Below are positions 1 through 8,395 of a stretch of 64,000 bases of DNA, in pieces. The DNA lies in the NCBI GenBank assembly GCA_963576475.1, contig OY754977.1, positions 16,812,033 to 16,876,032 of the forward strand. The letters run 5' to 3'. Position 1 is the first letter of the stretch, and every line of letters begins with the position of its first letter. The translations under genes were made by a program, and so were the position numbers. This stretch comes from Molanna angustata (Eukaryota; Arthropoda; Insecta; Trichoptera; Molannidae). The notes beneath the pieces were generated by a model. The model worked only from the letters and a program-made list of their open reading frames with translations. It was not told where the DNA came from and searched no databases.

Positions 1-184
1 ACTTGGCTGCGGCCACTTGGCTGCGGGACACTTGGGTGCGGGACACTTGGCTGCGAGACACTTGGCTGCGGCGGACACTTGGCTGCAGGACACTTAGGTG
101 CGACGGACACTTGGGTGCGAGTCCATTTGGTTGCGAGTCCATTTGGTCGCGACGGACACTTGGGTGCGAGCCCACTTGGTCGCG
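1..184. repeat. GC-rich minisatellite, left tip of foldback element
   Basis: About twelve imperfect units of 14-17 bases built on ACTTGGCTGCGGGAC, with variants such as ACTTGGGTGCGACGGAC. It is strikingly GC- and CpG-rich against AT-rich surroundings. The open frames that cross it are by-products of the repeat. Confidence 0.9.
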
Positions 185-1261
185 AAATAAAAAAAAAAAT
201 CTGCTTTGGAATGAAGTGTTTCATACTAATTTTTGTAATGCTCTTTATATATATATGTAGTTGATATACAAGTATACAGGCATTTAAAATATAAAGATAT
301 ATACTTAAGTTTAATAGTATAAAGTAAAAACAAGGTTATTAAGTGAAATTATTTTTCATACTATAAATATTATGAGATTTTTAATACCCATACCTACATG
401 AAAAGTGAATTATATTTTTTTCGAATTTTGTTGTGGTAGCAAAAATGTAGTAAATTAGAAAAAGAACTTATGTAGTTAAACATCAATTCATACATACTAT
501 CACGCCGTATCCCTAATTTATGTCATCGTAACAGATTTTTCTTGTACATATTACATACAATTCATTACATTTCATTATTACAAATACATATTTAAATAAT
601 TATAAAATATAATTTATTATTTTTTCAAAATATTAGATATTATTTTCTGTACATTACTTGTTTTACTTTTATTCACTAAAGTACCTACATATATTTTGTT
701 CTCTACAGTTCATAGACAGTCGTTTCCAAAATAAATTTTAAAAATCTTCAATAATACGATAGTGTGATTTAATCAATTAGGTAGCTTCAGTTTTGGGTTT
801 GCAAAAAGATTAATAATACAAACATGATTTATAAACCCGTTTAAATTTCTTTTTCTTAAAATTTTTTTTCTATCTACTTACTTAAAGATAGTAATATGTG
901 TTTGTAATCATGAAATGTAATCAATTGCATGTACCTAATGCGTCCACGAAAAAAAAATTACGATCACATAAATTAGGGATACGGCGTGATATATATTGAT
1001 TTTTAACTACGTAGGTTCTTTTTCAAATTTCCTACATTTTTATCACAACAAATTTCGAAAAAAAAAATTGACTTTACATGTTGTGTATAAAAAATTCTCA
1101 TACTCGTAGTATGAAAAATAATTTTACTTAATAAACTTGTTTTTACTTTATACTTTTAGACCGTACATATGTATATATAAAGAGCATTACAAAAAATCAG
1201 TAAGAAACATTTCATTCCTAAGCAGAAAAAAATATTTTTATAATAATTTTAATATTCGCGA

Positions 1262-1395
1262 TCAAGTGGGCTCGCACCCAAGTGTCCGTCGCACCCAAGT
1301 GTCCCGCAGCCAAGTGTCCGCCGCGGCCAAGTGTCTCGCAGCCAAGTGTCCCGCACCCAAGTGTCCCGCACCCAAGTGGCCGCAGCCAAGTGTCC
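1262..1395. repeat. GC-rich minisatellite, right tip of foldback element
   Basis: Inverse-orientation counterpart of the array at 1-184, with units such as GTCCCGCAGCCAAGT. Order and variants of units match the left tip closely, with fewer units, so the two tips have stayed similar by copying or by recent common origin. Confidence 0.9.
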
Positions 1396-1402
1396 CATTC
1401 CG

Positions 1403-1878
1403 ATAAGGCGTAGAGTAATATATTTTTTTTTTAAATTAAAGAAGACAAAAATATCTAGAAAAATATGATGTGACGTTGCATTAATTCTTCAGGTTTAGTA
1501 AATAAACCTAAAAAACATTTATTTTCCATTCAGCGCCATTGAGTAATAAAAGTTTTTTTGGTTTATTTACTTAACCTGATGCGTTAATGCAACGTCATAT
1601 CATATTTTTCCAGGTATTTTGTTCTTCTTTAATTTATAAAAAAAAAATATTGCTCTTTACGTTATATTTTTTTAGATATTTAAGATAAATGTCTAAAATC
1701 GGGGTATGCTTATTATTTTCCTACAAGAATAAATACAGAACATAGTCAAAAAGTTAAGGTATATTTCTCTTTATTAATATAAAAACTAACTAGGTTATTT
1801 TTTTCAAAATGATTCGTTTAGTAATAATGATGGTATATCAAATTGAAAAAATAGGTACGTTGGCAGCAGTCACCCTCT
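1403..1878. mobile_element. Palindromic MITE (family P), copy 1, left arm displaced
   Basis: The core 'gacgttgcattaa...ttcaggtttagtaaataaac' (about 1470-1510) is followed by 'cattcagcgccattg' and then by its own inverse complement (about 1558-1600), so the element is nearly a perfect palindrome. The right end is ...GGCAGCAGTCACCCTCT. Its left arm starts abruptly at 1403, next to the foldback tip; the missing part is expected upstream of the window. Related copies lie at 32336-32942 and 39559-40439. Confidence 0.75.
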
Positions 1879-2092
1879 TAATGCATAATATTTGTCATTT
1901 TTATGTGATACCTATATATATTTTTTACTCTTATTTGAAAACATATCATAGGGATACAATGAATTTATCATAAATTTTAAATAATCATATTACATATATT
2001 ATATTCTTTACGTATAACATTATATCCTTTACGTACATATTATATTCTTTACGTATAACATTATATCCTGTATGTTATCCAAATTAATTAAT

Positions 2093-2165
2093 TTATGTCT
2101 GTTGGTTGAATAACCGACTTCAGAGCAAAAAGTCCCGGGTTCAATTGCCGGCGAAGAAAGTTATT
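2093..2165 (+). mobile_element. tRNA-derived SINE head remnant
   Basis: The segment has a pol III B-box-like GGTTCAATTGCC (near 2138) preceded by a degenerate A-box region 'tctgttggttgaata'. It is followed by 'gaagaaag' and an AT-rich tail. It resembles the head of SINE family B but the tail is different. Too diverged to be a working tRNA. Confidence 0.5.
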
Positions 2166-2369
2166 GTTTTTTTTTAAATTTATTTATTCGATAAAACAAT
2201 ATATATTATACAACAATTATTTGAATTTTTACCCTGTTTTTTATTTCTCTTTCCAAAAAAGAATAAAATGCTTGTGCTGAGAAAGTGAGTACCTATATTT
2301 AAGAACGATTCAATCACATAAAAACATAAAGACATATAAAATCAACAATATTATAAGTATAGGTACACA

Positions 2370-2552
2370 AAAATAAAACATCAATGCAAAAAGCATCAAA
2401 ACAAAATAAAGCATCAATACAAAAAGGATCAAAACAAAAAAGCATCAATTCAAATAGCATCAACACAAAAAAGCATCAATACAAAAAGTATTAAAACAAA
2501 AAAAAGCATCAATACAAAAAACATCAAAACAAAAAGAAGCATCAAAACAATA
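2370..2552. repeat. Degenerate A-rich minisatellite
   Basis: Around eleven irregular units of 14-18 bases related to GCATCAATACAAAAA, with alternation of 'catcaatacaaaa' and 'catcaaaacaaaa'. No coding potential. Confidence 0.8.
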
Positions 2553-2569
2553 AATTAATCTAAACATTC

Positions 2570-2950
2570 ATACAATCATACTATCACGGCATATCCCACA
2601 ATGTGGGGTTACCAGCGATAGGTGTGCGGGTGTACATTGCCTTATAAAAGGGAGCACAACACATATGTGTATACCCACACACCAGTCTCGTCTCACCTAA
2701 AAAGGCACTACATTCAGAATGGGCGGTGAACCTCATTGCTGAACTATGTCAGATGTTATTGTTGCCTGTTGTATTTTCGATTACCCGGCTCTTACGGGAC
2801 ACTCGAAAACAGTAATAGAAAAGAGTAGAAGCACTATTCTAAGCCGGTGTCTCACAGCTATAATTTAAACCCCAAGATTCTATTAACCCCTTTTCTATTC
2901 TTTTACTTTAAAGTGTTTCTTTATTTTGTTACCTAGCGTTTCATAATTGT
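2570..2950 (-). mobile_element. Possible LINE 3' end remnant plus unassigned sequence
   Basis: The segment 'cataca...tatcacggcatatcccacaatgtggggt' at 2575-2608 resembles the LINE 3'-end motif that flanks a clear LINE tail at 13551-13600. The rest (to 2950) is moderately GC-rich, contains 'ttataaaagggagcac', and has no open frame I can recognise. Confidence 0.35.
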
Positions 2951-3073
2951 CTTTTTAGTCTGGATCTGTGATCCGATATACATCATTAAATCTCCAGAAT
3001 GTGGCAACATGTCATTGGATGCGTGTCTAATAAATATCTGACAATGTACCTGTTATTTGCCCGAGAAGCAATG
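2951..3073 (+). mobile_element. SINE family B, tail-only copy
   Basis: Matches the body of the family B SINE from 'gtctggatctgtga' through 'gaatgtggcaaca', 'ttggatgcgtgt' and 'cccgagaag'. The tRNA-like head is absent. Reference full copy: 38412-38632. Confidence 0.7.
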
Positions 3074-3500
3074 CAAACATAAAAATAAGTAAAACAAAAT
3101 AAATAAGAAATAATATATTTTTTGTAAACGGTACGAGATCCTTTGATAGTAATTGTTCTAGGAAAACTAAACCCATTAAAAAAATATAAGGAATCTCGGA
3201 TAAAAAGAATTCTCTTATTCGAAAAGAACCTTCCCACGCAGTACATGTTCTATCATTAATAATACATTTGTGCAATCGGTTAATCGCGGGTTAAGAAATA
3301 AATGAAGGAAAGACGCACTTTAATTATAGTTCAATCCTCTGGAATTCTATAACAATTCGATTTAAAATATTTTATTCAAATTTGGAATTATGCTTTTCAT
3401 AATAATAACAAACTCAAGTTTTCCTATCCGGCGGATCAAGGAGGTTTTTTTTAGTTCCTCCGTGGCTCGGTAGGGGGTTGAATGAGGTGGAAGCTGCGCG
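3074..3500. other. Unassigned, AT-rich, rising to GC-rich at its end
   Basis: No open frame or repeat that I can recognise up to about 3430. From there to 3500 the sequence becomes GC-rich and leads into the promoter region. Confidence 0.5.
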
Positions 3501-3504
3501 GCGA

Positions 3505-3564
3505 ATGCGCATGCGTCCCCCGGCACTCTTCAGTTAGACACCATCTACCGTGCGCTTTAGACGT
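3505..3564 (+). promoter_or_regulatory. TATA-less core promoter: NRF-1-like site, initiator and DPE
   Basis: An initiator TTCAGTT has its A at 3532, matching the arthropod TCAGTY consensus. A perfect DPE (consensus RGWYVT) reads AGACGT at 3559-3564, which is exactly +28 to +33 from that A; this spacing is the known requirement for DPE function. A near-palindrome TGCGCATGCGT at 3506-3516 resembles the NRF-1/Erect-wing site. There is no TATA box at -30. The region is a local CpG-rich peak. An alternative is the 5' end of a Jockey/I-type LINE, since those also start with an initiator and DPE, but no LINE body follows. Confidence 0.6.
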
Positions 3565-3888
3565 TTGTCGTTGTATACGAAAACATAGCCGAGAAACGAA
3601 CCGCGCGAATTCGAAAACTGGTGTGGGTTTCGAAAGGAAATATTATATTAAATACGAATCGACACGATTTCGTTGTTTTGAGCCATCAGCAATCGATTAT
3701 TTTACGTATAAAAGAAACATAAAGCTGAGTGACACAGTCCTGTATTATATATGTGTGTGTTTAAGTAAAATTAATACTTAGTTTTTAAATAATAGTGTTG
3801 AAATAAGTGGAAAATCAAAAGTTTTTTCAAATACATCCAAACAACTGCATTTTCCGATGTTTTAATGTGACGTTCGTGCAATGACAAT
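3532..3888 (+). other. Candidate first exon (mostly 5' leader) with splice donor
   Basis: From the predicted start at 3532 the leader holds only tiny upstream open frames (for example ATG at 3750 closed after five codons, and two others closed after one or two codons). An ATG at 3881 is followed by two codons' worth of sequence and then GTAAGT at 3889-3894, a strong donor. A very long first intron would then cover the rest of the window. No acceptor or second exon is identified, so the exon call is inference. A 99-codon open frame at 3482-3781 starts upstream of the predicted start site and resembles nothing I know. Confidence 0.4.
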
Positions 3889-3894
3889 GTAAGT

Positions 3895-4640
3895 CAATAA
3901 AGCAATAATTTAAATCATTTGATTTATTTTTTATTTATTTCACTTTTACAAAGTACAATGTCATTTACTCTTGAGTGCAATGCTTAAAGTATATTTTTCG
4001 TCTATAACTTTTTAGGCACCTACCTACCTATAACTTTTAAGATTTTTTACGCACTTATTAATATGGTGAAAAATAAGGTGAATATTTGAATGACATATAT
4101 GTATTTGATACAATATTTCAATAAATAGTATTATTGTTTGATATCTTTACATAATGTACTTCTAACAAATGCCATATCACATGATAATATCCGAAAACAG
4201 TAAATTATTTACCTAATTACAGAAGGCTTTCATAGATTGTATAAAATAGACTTGTTTTCAAAAAAATTACTTAATCAACTTTGGTACCCTATAGGTACTT
4301 ATTTATTTACATATTTCAGTACAGAACATTTCATAATGGTACACATACTAAAAATATTGAAATCTCACTAAGCTGAACGCCTGTTCTGAGGTAGTACTCT
4401 TAAGAATTTAGACAAAGGTTGAATAAATATTGAGGGTATATTATTTAGATTACATAATTAAGAAAATTTATTTATACTGGATTTGTAAGATAATTTAGAT
4501 GTTATCATGTTTTATTTATTAAGGTACTAATTATATTAATTTATTTATTTGTATCTTCTTGTACATATAATTTGGTACACTGGCGGGTATATTGCCAAAC
4601 GATAATTTCTTACGTATACAATGTGTACTATACAATGTGT
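3895..4640. other. Unassigned AT-rich stretch
   Basis: No gene, RNA or repeat recognised in this 0.75-kb stretch. If the candidate exon before it is real, this would be the start of its first intron. Confidence 0.5.
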
Positions 4641-4845
4641 CGACCGCCGTGGCACAGTTGGTAAGCCGTTCGGTTTCTGTGCGGGCGTCCTGGGTTCGAT
4701 TCCCAGCAGAGGAGAAATTTATTTAAATTCATTTCTCACGCAAACATTGCTTCTCTGGACTGGTTAGTTGGAAGAAATTGCCATACGGCAATAAACTCGC
4801 CACTTGCGCAGGGTGCAAGGAAGTGTTCATTTATTTATTTATTTA
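4641..4845 (+). mobile_element. tRNA-derived SINE family A, full-length copy
   Basis: The head reads CGACCGCCGTGGCACAG with an A-box-like TGGCACAGTTGG and a B box GGTTCGATTCCC (about 4693). The body contains 'ctcacgcaaacattgcttctctgg', 'ttggaagaaattgccat' and 'aataaactcgcc', and the tail is (TTTA)n. Other copies are at 7088, 42822 and 34311 (minus). Such elements are transcribed by pol III and mobilised by LINE machinery. Confidence 0.85.
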
Positions 4846-5235
4846 TGGCAATAAGTTAAGGACATGACAAAAATAAAAAGCAAAAAAAGACAAATAATAA
4901 TAATATAATATCAGTTCATAACTATGATACGGAGAGCAAAAGGATAAGGATAGAAAGAGGAAATCAGATATAATCAGTTAGATATTTTTGCTATAGCCTT
5001 TTTAATGTGTTTAATGAGATAGCTGACGTATTATCAAGACTTACAGTATTCCATAACCTTGCTGATAATACTTCAAATGAAGAGCTAAAAAATCAGTAGG
5101 GTGAATTCGAATAGAGAGTAAAGTACATTCAGTAGATCGGATTGGACGCCCGTGACTTTGAAGATAAGTAAATTTATCAACTTTTTACTGATAAAATTCA
5201 AGTGAAGGTAATCGTCAAGAAACGCGTACTTATTT
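4846..5235 (-). mobile_element. LINE C-terminal and 3' end fragment (same family as 17640-17849)
   Basis: On the minus strand, about 5160-4990 encodes a broken copy of 'FFSSSFEVL.ARLWN', the typical end of a non-LTR reverse transcriptase, followed by an A-rich 3' region. The same peptide occurs on the + strand at 17715-17830, so the two are copies of one family. Stops and frameshifts make it a pseudogene. It abuts the (TTTA)n tail of the SINE at 4641-4845. Confidence 0.6.
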
Positions 5236-5261
5236 TATTTATATAGTATTGTTTTTTCCAC

Positions 5262-5610
5262 TACAATTCATTCCCGGTGGAGACACAGTTTTTAATTATG
5301 TTTTCAGTCTGGATCTGTGAGACGATAAATATATCAAGTATCCAAAATGTGGCAACTTGTAATTGGATGCGTGTTAAATTAATATTTGACATATTATGTC
5401 CAATTCTGATTCGTTTCAGAGAACGAAGACGTCTAAAATATCGGGCAACCATGGATAAAAGGATTTTATCCACGCGGTGTGACGTAATGAGTCCCGTATA
5501 AATGCAGTCAATTTTTTTTGACATTTCTCATATACTAAAATTCCGTATAAATTTTTTATCTGAATAGGGCATAGTAGGTACCTGTTAGTTGTCCGAGGAG
5601 CTATATAATA
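5262..5610 (+). mobile_element. SINE family B copy, interrupted
   Basis: Begins in the B-box end of the head (TTCCCGGTGGAGACACAG), continues through 'gtctggatctgtgagacga', 'aaatgtggcaact' and 'gcgtgttaaattaatatttgac'. It is broken at 5396 and resumes at 5572 with 'tagtaggtacctgttagttg' and 'ccgaggag'. The gap is an insertion, annotated separately. Confidence 0.75.
5397..5571. mobile_element. 175-bp MITE inserted at TA inside a SINE
   Basis: Ends are inverted: TGTCCAATTCTGAT at the left and ATCTGAATAGGGCA at the right (inverse complement TGCCCTATTCAGAT, 11 of 14 matching). Both sides are flanked by TA, as for Tc1/mariner-type insertions. The interruption of a recognisable SINE defines the boundaries. 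No coding capacity. Confidence 0.55.
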
Positions 5611-6134
5611 ATAAAATTAATAAGCCCGTTAATGTACATAACATTTATTTATTAATGTTAAAGAAGATAAATAAAAAAAAAAATTTCTTGTGTGTGTGTG
5701 TAATTACGATACTCCTTTCTCAAACACGAGTATTTAACTCTATCGATAGAGTATCAACATTGTAATTTTGTTATATATTGTTTATAGTACAAATATTATT
5801 GTAATATTATATACAAAAAAATAATAATAATACCCCCCCAATTCATTAAACTGAATGTGAATTACGCAATTTAACACGTTTTTTTCAATGTGAATACTTA
5901 AAATGGTTGCTTAATAATTATGTCTCATTAAAACTACTGAACGCGAAAACACTTAGGTAATACAGTTTTTATTGTCTTTTTTCAATTATTTGATATTTCT
6001 TACGTTCTAAATTGTGTTCATTCTACGGTAGATATTATATGGAGTTTATTATTTTTTTTTATTTATTATTTTTTATAAACAATACAATGTTGAAGTTACA
6101 AAAACAATTACATACTAGAGTTAGAAGTTACATT
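5611..6134. other. Unassigned; contains a repeat shared with 37.7-37.9 kb
   Basis: The portion at 5705-5765 ('actcctttctcaaacacgag', 'ctatcgatagagtatcaaca') resembles 37697-37740 and 37846-37905, so it is part of a dispersed repeat. The rest is AT-rich with no recognisable content. Confidence 0.45.
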
Positions 6135-6135
6135 A

Positions 6136-6199
<64 letters not shown>

Positions 6200-6210
6200 T
6201 GTGTATGTAT
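6135..6210. repeat. (GT)n microsatellite
   Basis: Uninterrupted GT run of about 28 dinucleotides followed by GTAT variants. It creates a poly Cys-Val open frame that is not a gene. Confidence 0.95.
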
Positions 6211-6219
6211 TATTTAACG

Positions 6220-6259
6220 ATGAACACCTCACTAGGAAGTCCTGTGCCGAGGTGTTCAT
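6220..6259. repeat. Perfect 11-bp hairpin beside the GT microsatellite
   Basis: ATGAACACCTC (6220-6230) and GAGGTGTTCAT (6249-6259) form a perfect stem with an 18-base loop. No T-run follows, and function is unknown. Confidence 0.7.
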
Positions 6260-7087
6260 TACAACAGTTGTGTGACATAGATAATACATTATGTTTATAG
6301 TTTTCGAATTAAATTATACATTAAATAGTTATTGAGAAAAAAAATTGTGAAGCTTAATTATATTTGATTGGGTGTGATTATATTATTGATATGTAAGGTA
6401 TGTTTCATAGAGATTTCTTCCAAAAATAAATCCAGAGAGGAACTTAATGTTTTGTTATACACAATAATACAATAAATCATATTCAATAATTTAGAAAGCC
6501 TATTTGTGTTCCTGCTGGTGACATCCCGTTGCTGTTAATGAACATTGTTTAGAGATATGATTTATTAGTGCCCTCAATATCATACTTAACATCTTATGTG
6601 TAGTAATCAATTCTAAAATCATTTGTGAACGATTATCATGTGTGGGTGTATTTTTTTTTAAATACAGTTAATTACAGCATTTATACATCCAGATACAATG
6701 TAATACAAATAGAGATACAGGTAAAATTCTTAAACCATGACGCAAACGTAAACTTCTTCTCTAGGTTTAGAACACGTTTTGTTATTTTAAGTACTTGTGG
6801 ATATTTTACGTAGTAGAATTCCATTTTAAATTAAATTCTACGTATATTTGTAAGTTCGTCGATAGCTATTTCGCCTTGCTAGGGCATCTTCAAGACTATG
6901 ACGGCGTGGAGTTTCTGTCAGGTTATATAGGTAGAGGGTTGAGCTTACAATTTTGTTATGTCTAAAAATGTACGAATAACACTCGAAAACATACTACAAT
7001 AGATTTATCTACAAAATATTAGTGGTATCTATAGTAATAGTCCAAGAGCACGTAACCGCCAGACATACATAAGGTCCTAGTATAATA
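6260..7087. other. Unassigned AT-rich stretch
   Basis: No gene recognised. A short GC-richer segment near 6855-6900 ('gctatttcgccttgctaggg', 'catcttcaagac') could be the end of a retroelement, since its inverse complement resembles the 'gaagat...cgaaa' ends of some, but this is too short to assign. Confidence 0.4.
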
Positions 7088-7264
7088 CCGCCGCCCGCCA
7101 TGCCAAGTTGGTAAGCCGTTTGGCTTCTGTGCGGGCGTCCTGGGTTTATAATTTATTTGAATTCATTCCTCACGCAAATACTGCATCTCTGGGCTGGAAA
7201 CACTGATTGCCATATGGCAATAAACTCGCCACTTGCGCAGGGTGCAAGGGAGTGTTTACTTTAA
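7088..7264 (+). mobile_element. SINE family A copy with part of the B box deleted
   Basis: Head 'ccgcccgccatgccaagttggtaagccg' and body 'cctcacgcaaatactgcatctctgggctgg', 'aataaactcgccacttgcgc' match family A. After 'gcgtcctgggtt' about 20 bases are missing, removing the 3' half of the B box and the acceptor arm. This copy could not serve as its own pol III promoter. Confidence 0.8.
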
Positions 7265-7619
7265 TTATTGTTATAATGGACTTTTCGTTTGTCCCTGGTA
7301 CAGGCATCCTCTTCACCCATATGGGCAGCGTCCAAAATTTACAGCCTTGATTCCAGTTTTGTCAGCCAGTCCACCGCCTCCGATACGCCTCATGGATATT
7401 CCGGAGGGTATCGTTAAATTTCCTGATCTAGCAGTACTACACCATATGCTTTTTTTCTGTCTTCTCGGCCCCACATTTACAATCTGGGTTATATTATTAT
7501 TTTAATTATGTTATAACTACACCACAGCAGGCAACAACGATAACATACTATGAACCATGAATAGTGGTGGCTATAACAGATGACACGTAACAAAAGTGTA
7601 AAAAAAATCTTTTCAAACA
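7265..7619. other. Unassigned, 355 bases
   Basis: A 90-codon open frame overlaps here (7233-7505) but it starts inside the SINE and resembles nothing recognised; probably non-coding. Confidence 0.4.
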
Positions 7620-8395
7620 CGTCAGTTCTTCTTCTTCTTTGTCAGCCATCTCTCCACTGCTGGATGTAGGCTTCCTCCAATGAACTCCATCTCTCTCATC
7701 TACCCTGTGCTTCCCCCAGCCAACGCTTTCCCGCAACCGGAATAATATCGTCGACCCATCTTTTTTGTGGCCGCCCTACCAGTCTTATATTTTCCCACGG
7801 TCTCCATTTTAGTATTATTGGTGTCCACCTCTCGGTACCCTGTCTTGCAAGATGCCCTGCCCACTGCCATTTCAACTTTGCAACACGGTCTGCTATGTCA
7901 ACGTCTGTTTTGCTTAGCGTCTGATTTCTTCATTTCTTATTTTATCCCTGAGGCTCACTCCTAACATTTGCCGTTCCATAGCTCGTTGCGTACTTTTTAA
8001 TTTGTGTATTGTGTTGGAAGTTAGTGTCATTGTTTCCAATCCATATGTTAGCACTGGGAGGATACATGTTTCAAAGACCTTTCTTTTCTTTTTCTTTTTA
8101 AAATCTTTTTCTTCTAGTTTCAAGTAATCACTTGAGAATACACCTATCTATGTCCAACGGCTCGAAACAGCTCATCCGCGGATCTTAAATCCCGTTCATT
8201 TTCGTCTATTGCGGAGTCATGAGATCTGCTTCCTGCTAACATTCAGTTTTCCCAATGATCAGATGCAGTACTTCCACTAAATAGGAGTTTTGTCTTCCTC
8301 TCTCCAATGCTGAAAATAGTCCATAGTCCTTTTTCATTTGCTTCCACTCGTCTCTGTCTCTTTCGCATTTAGGTTCTTTTAATCACCTGGACGAA
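7620..8395 (-). pseudogene. LINE with internal deletion: endonuclease fragment joined to RT C-terminus
   Basis: On the minus strand, 8380-8160 encodes a decayed APE-type endonuclease segment (readable pieces LVEVLHLIIGKTEC and MTPQ.TKMNGI.D, aligning to the family's 'LVEF...NT' and 'W.SPDG.TKNEID'). This is followed directly at about 8125 by the far C-terminus of the same kind of ORF2: CILPVLTYGLETMTLT, RQMLGVSLRDKIRNEEI, KWQWAGHLARQ and GRPQKRWVDD. It ends in (GAA)n (7620-7640). The reverse transcriptase core between them is missing, so a deletion of over 1 kb is inferred. Stops and frame changes are present. Its C-terminus is of the same family as 15239-15739 and 63918-64000. Confidence 0.6.

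Larger units (their letters stand above)
1..1396. mobile_element. Foldback-type element with minisatellite-tipped inverted arms
   Basis: Left arm (about 1-595) is matched in inverse orientation by the right arm (about 895-1395). Matched landmarks from outside in are: the GC-rich minisatellite tips (1-184 and 1262-1395), the segment around 'agagcattacaaaaa' (near 235 and 1175), 'tagtatgaaaaat' (near 355 and 1110) and 'atcacgccgtatccctaa' (500 and 988). The spacer is about 300 bases with no coding potential. By symmetry with the right tip, the true left end lies only about five bases before the window start. Drosophila FB elements have the same plan: long inverted repeats with short tandem repeats at the tips. 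No transposase is visible, so this copy is non-autonomous. The boundary at 1396 is supported by the palindromic MITE resuming there. Confidence 0.7.

Noticed and set aside
3..264. Open frames of 61-85 codons at the window start (and 1137-1406)
   Set aside because: They are produced by the GC-rich minisatellite lacking stops; the repeated Asp-Thr-Trp-like peptides mirror the DNA repeat.
2360..2560. CRISPR-like array
   Set aside because: Units are contiguous, degenerate and A-rich with no spacers, and the genome is eukaryotic; it is a minisatellite.
4641..4715. Possible tRNA gene
   Set aside because: Same head occurs with a common body and tail in four places; pairing is poor and the 3' end is not that of a tRNA, so it is a SINE.
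6012..6275. 87-codon frame with poly Cys-Val
   Set aside because: Translation of the GT microsatellite.
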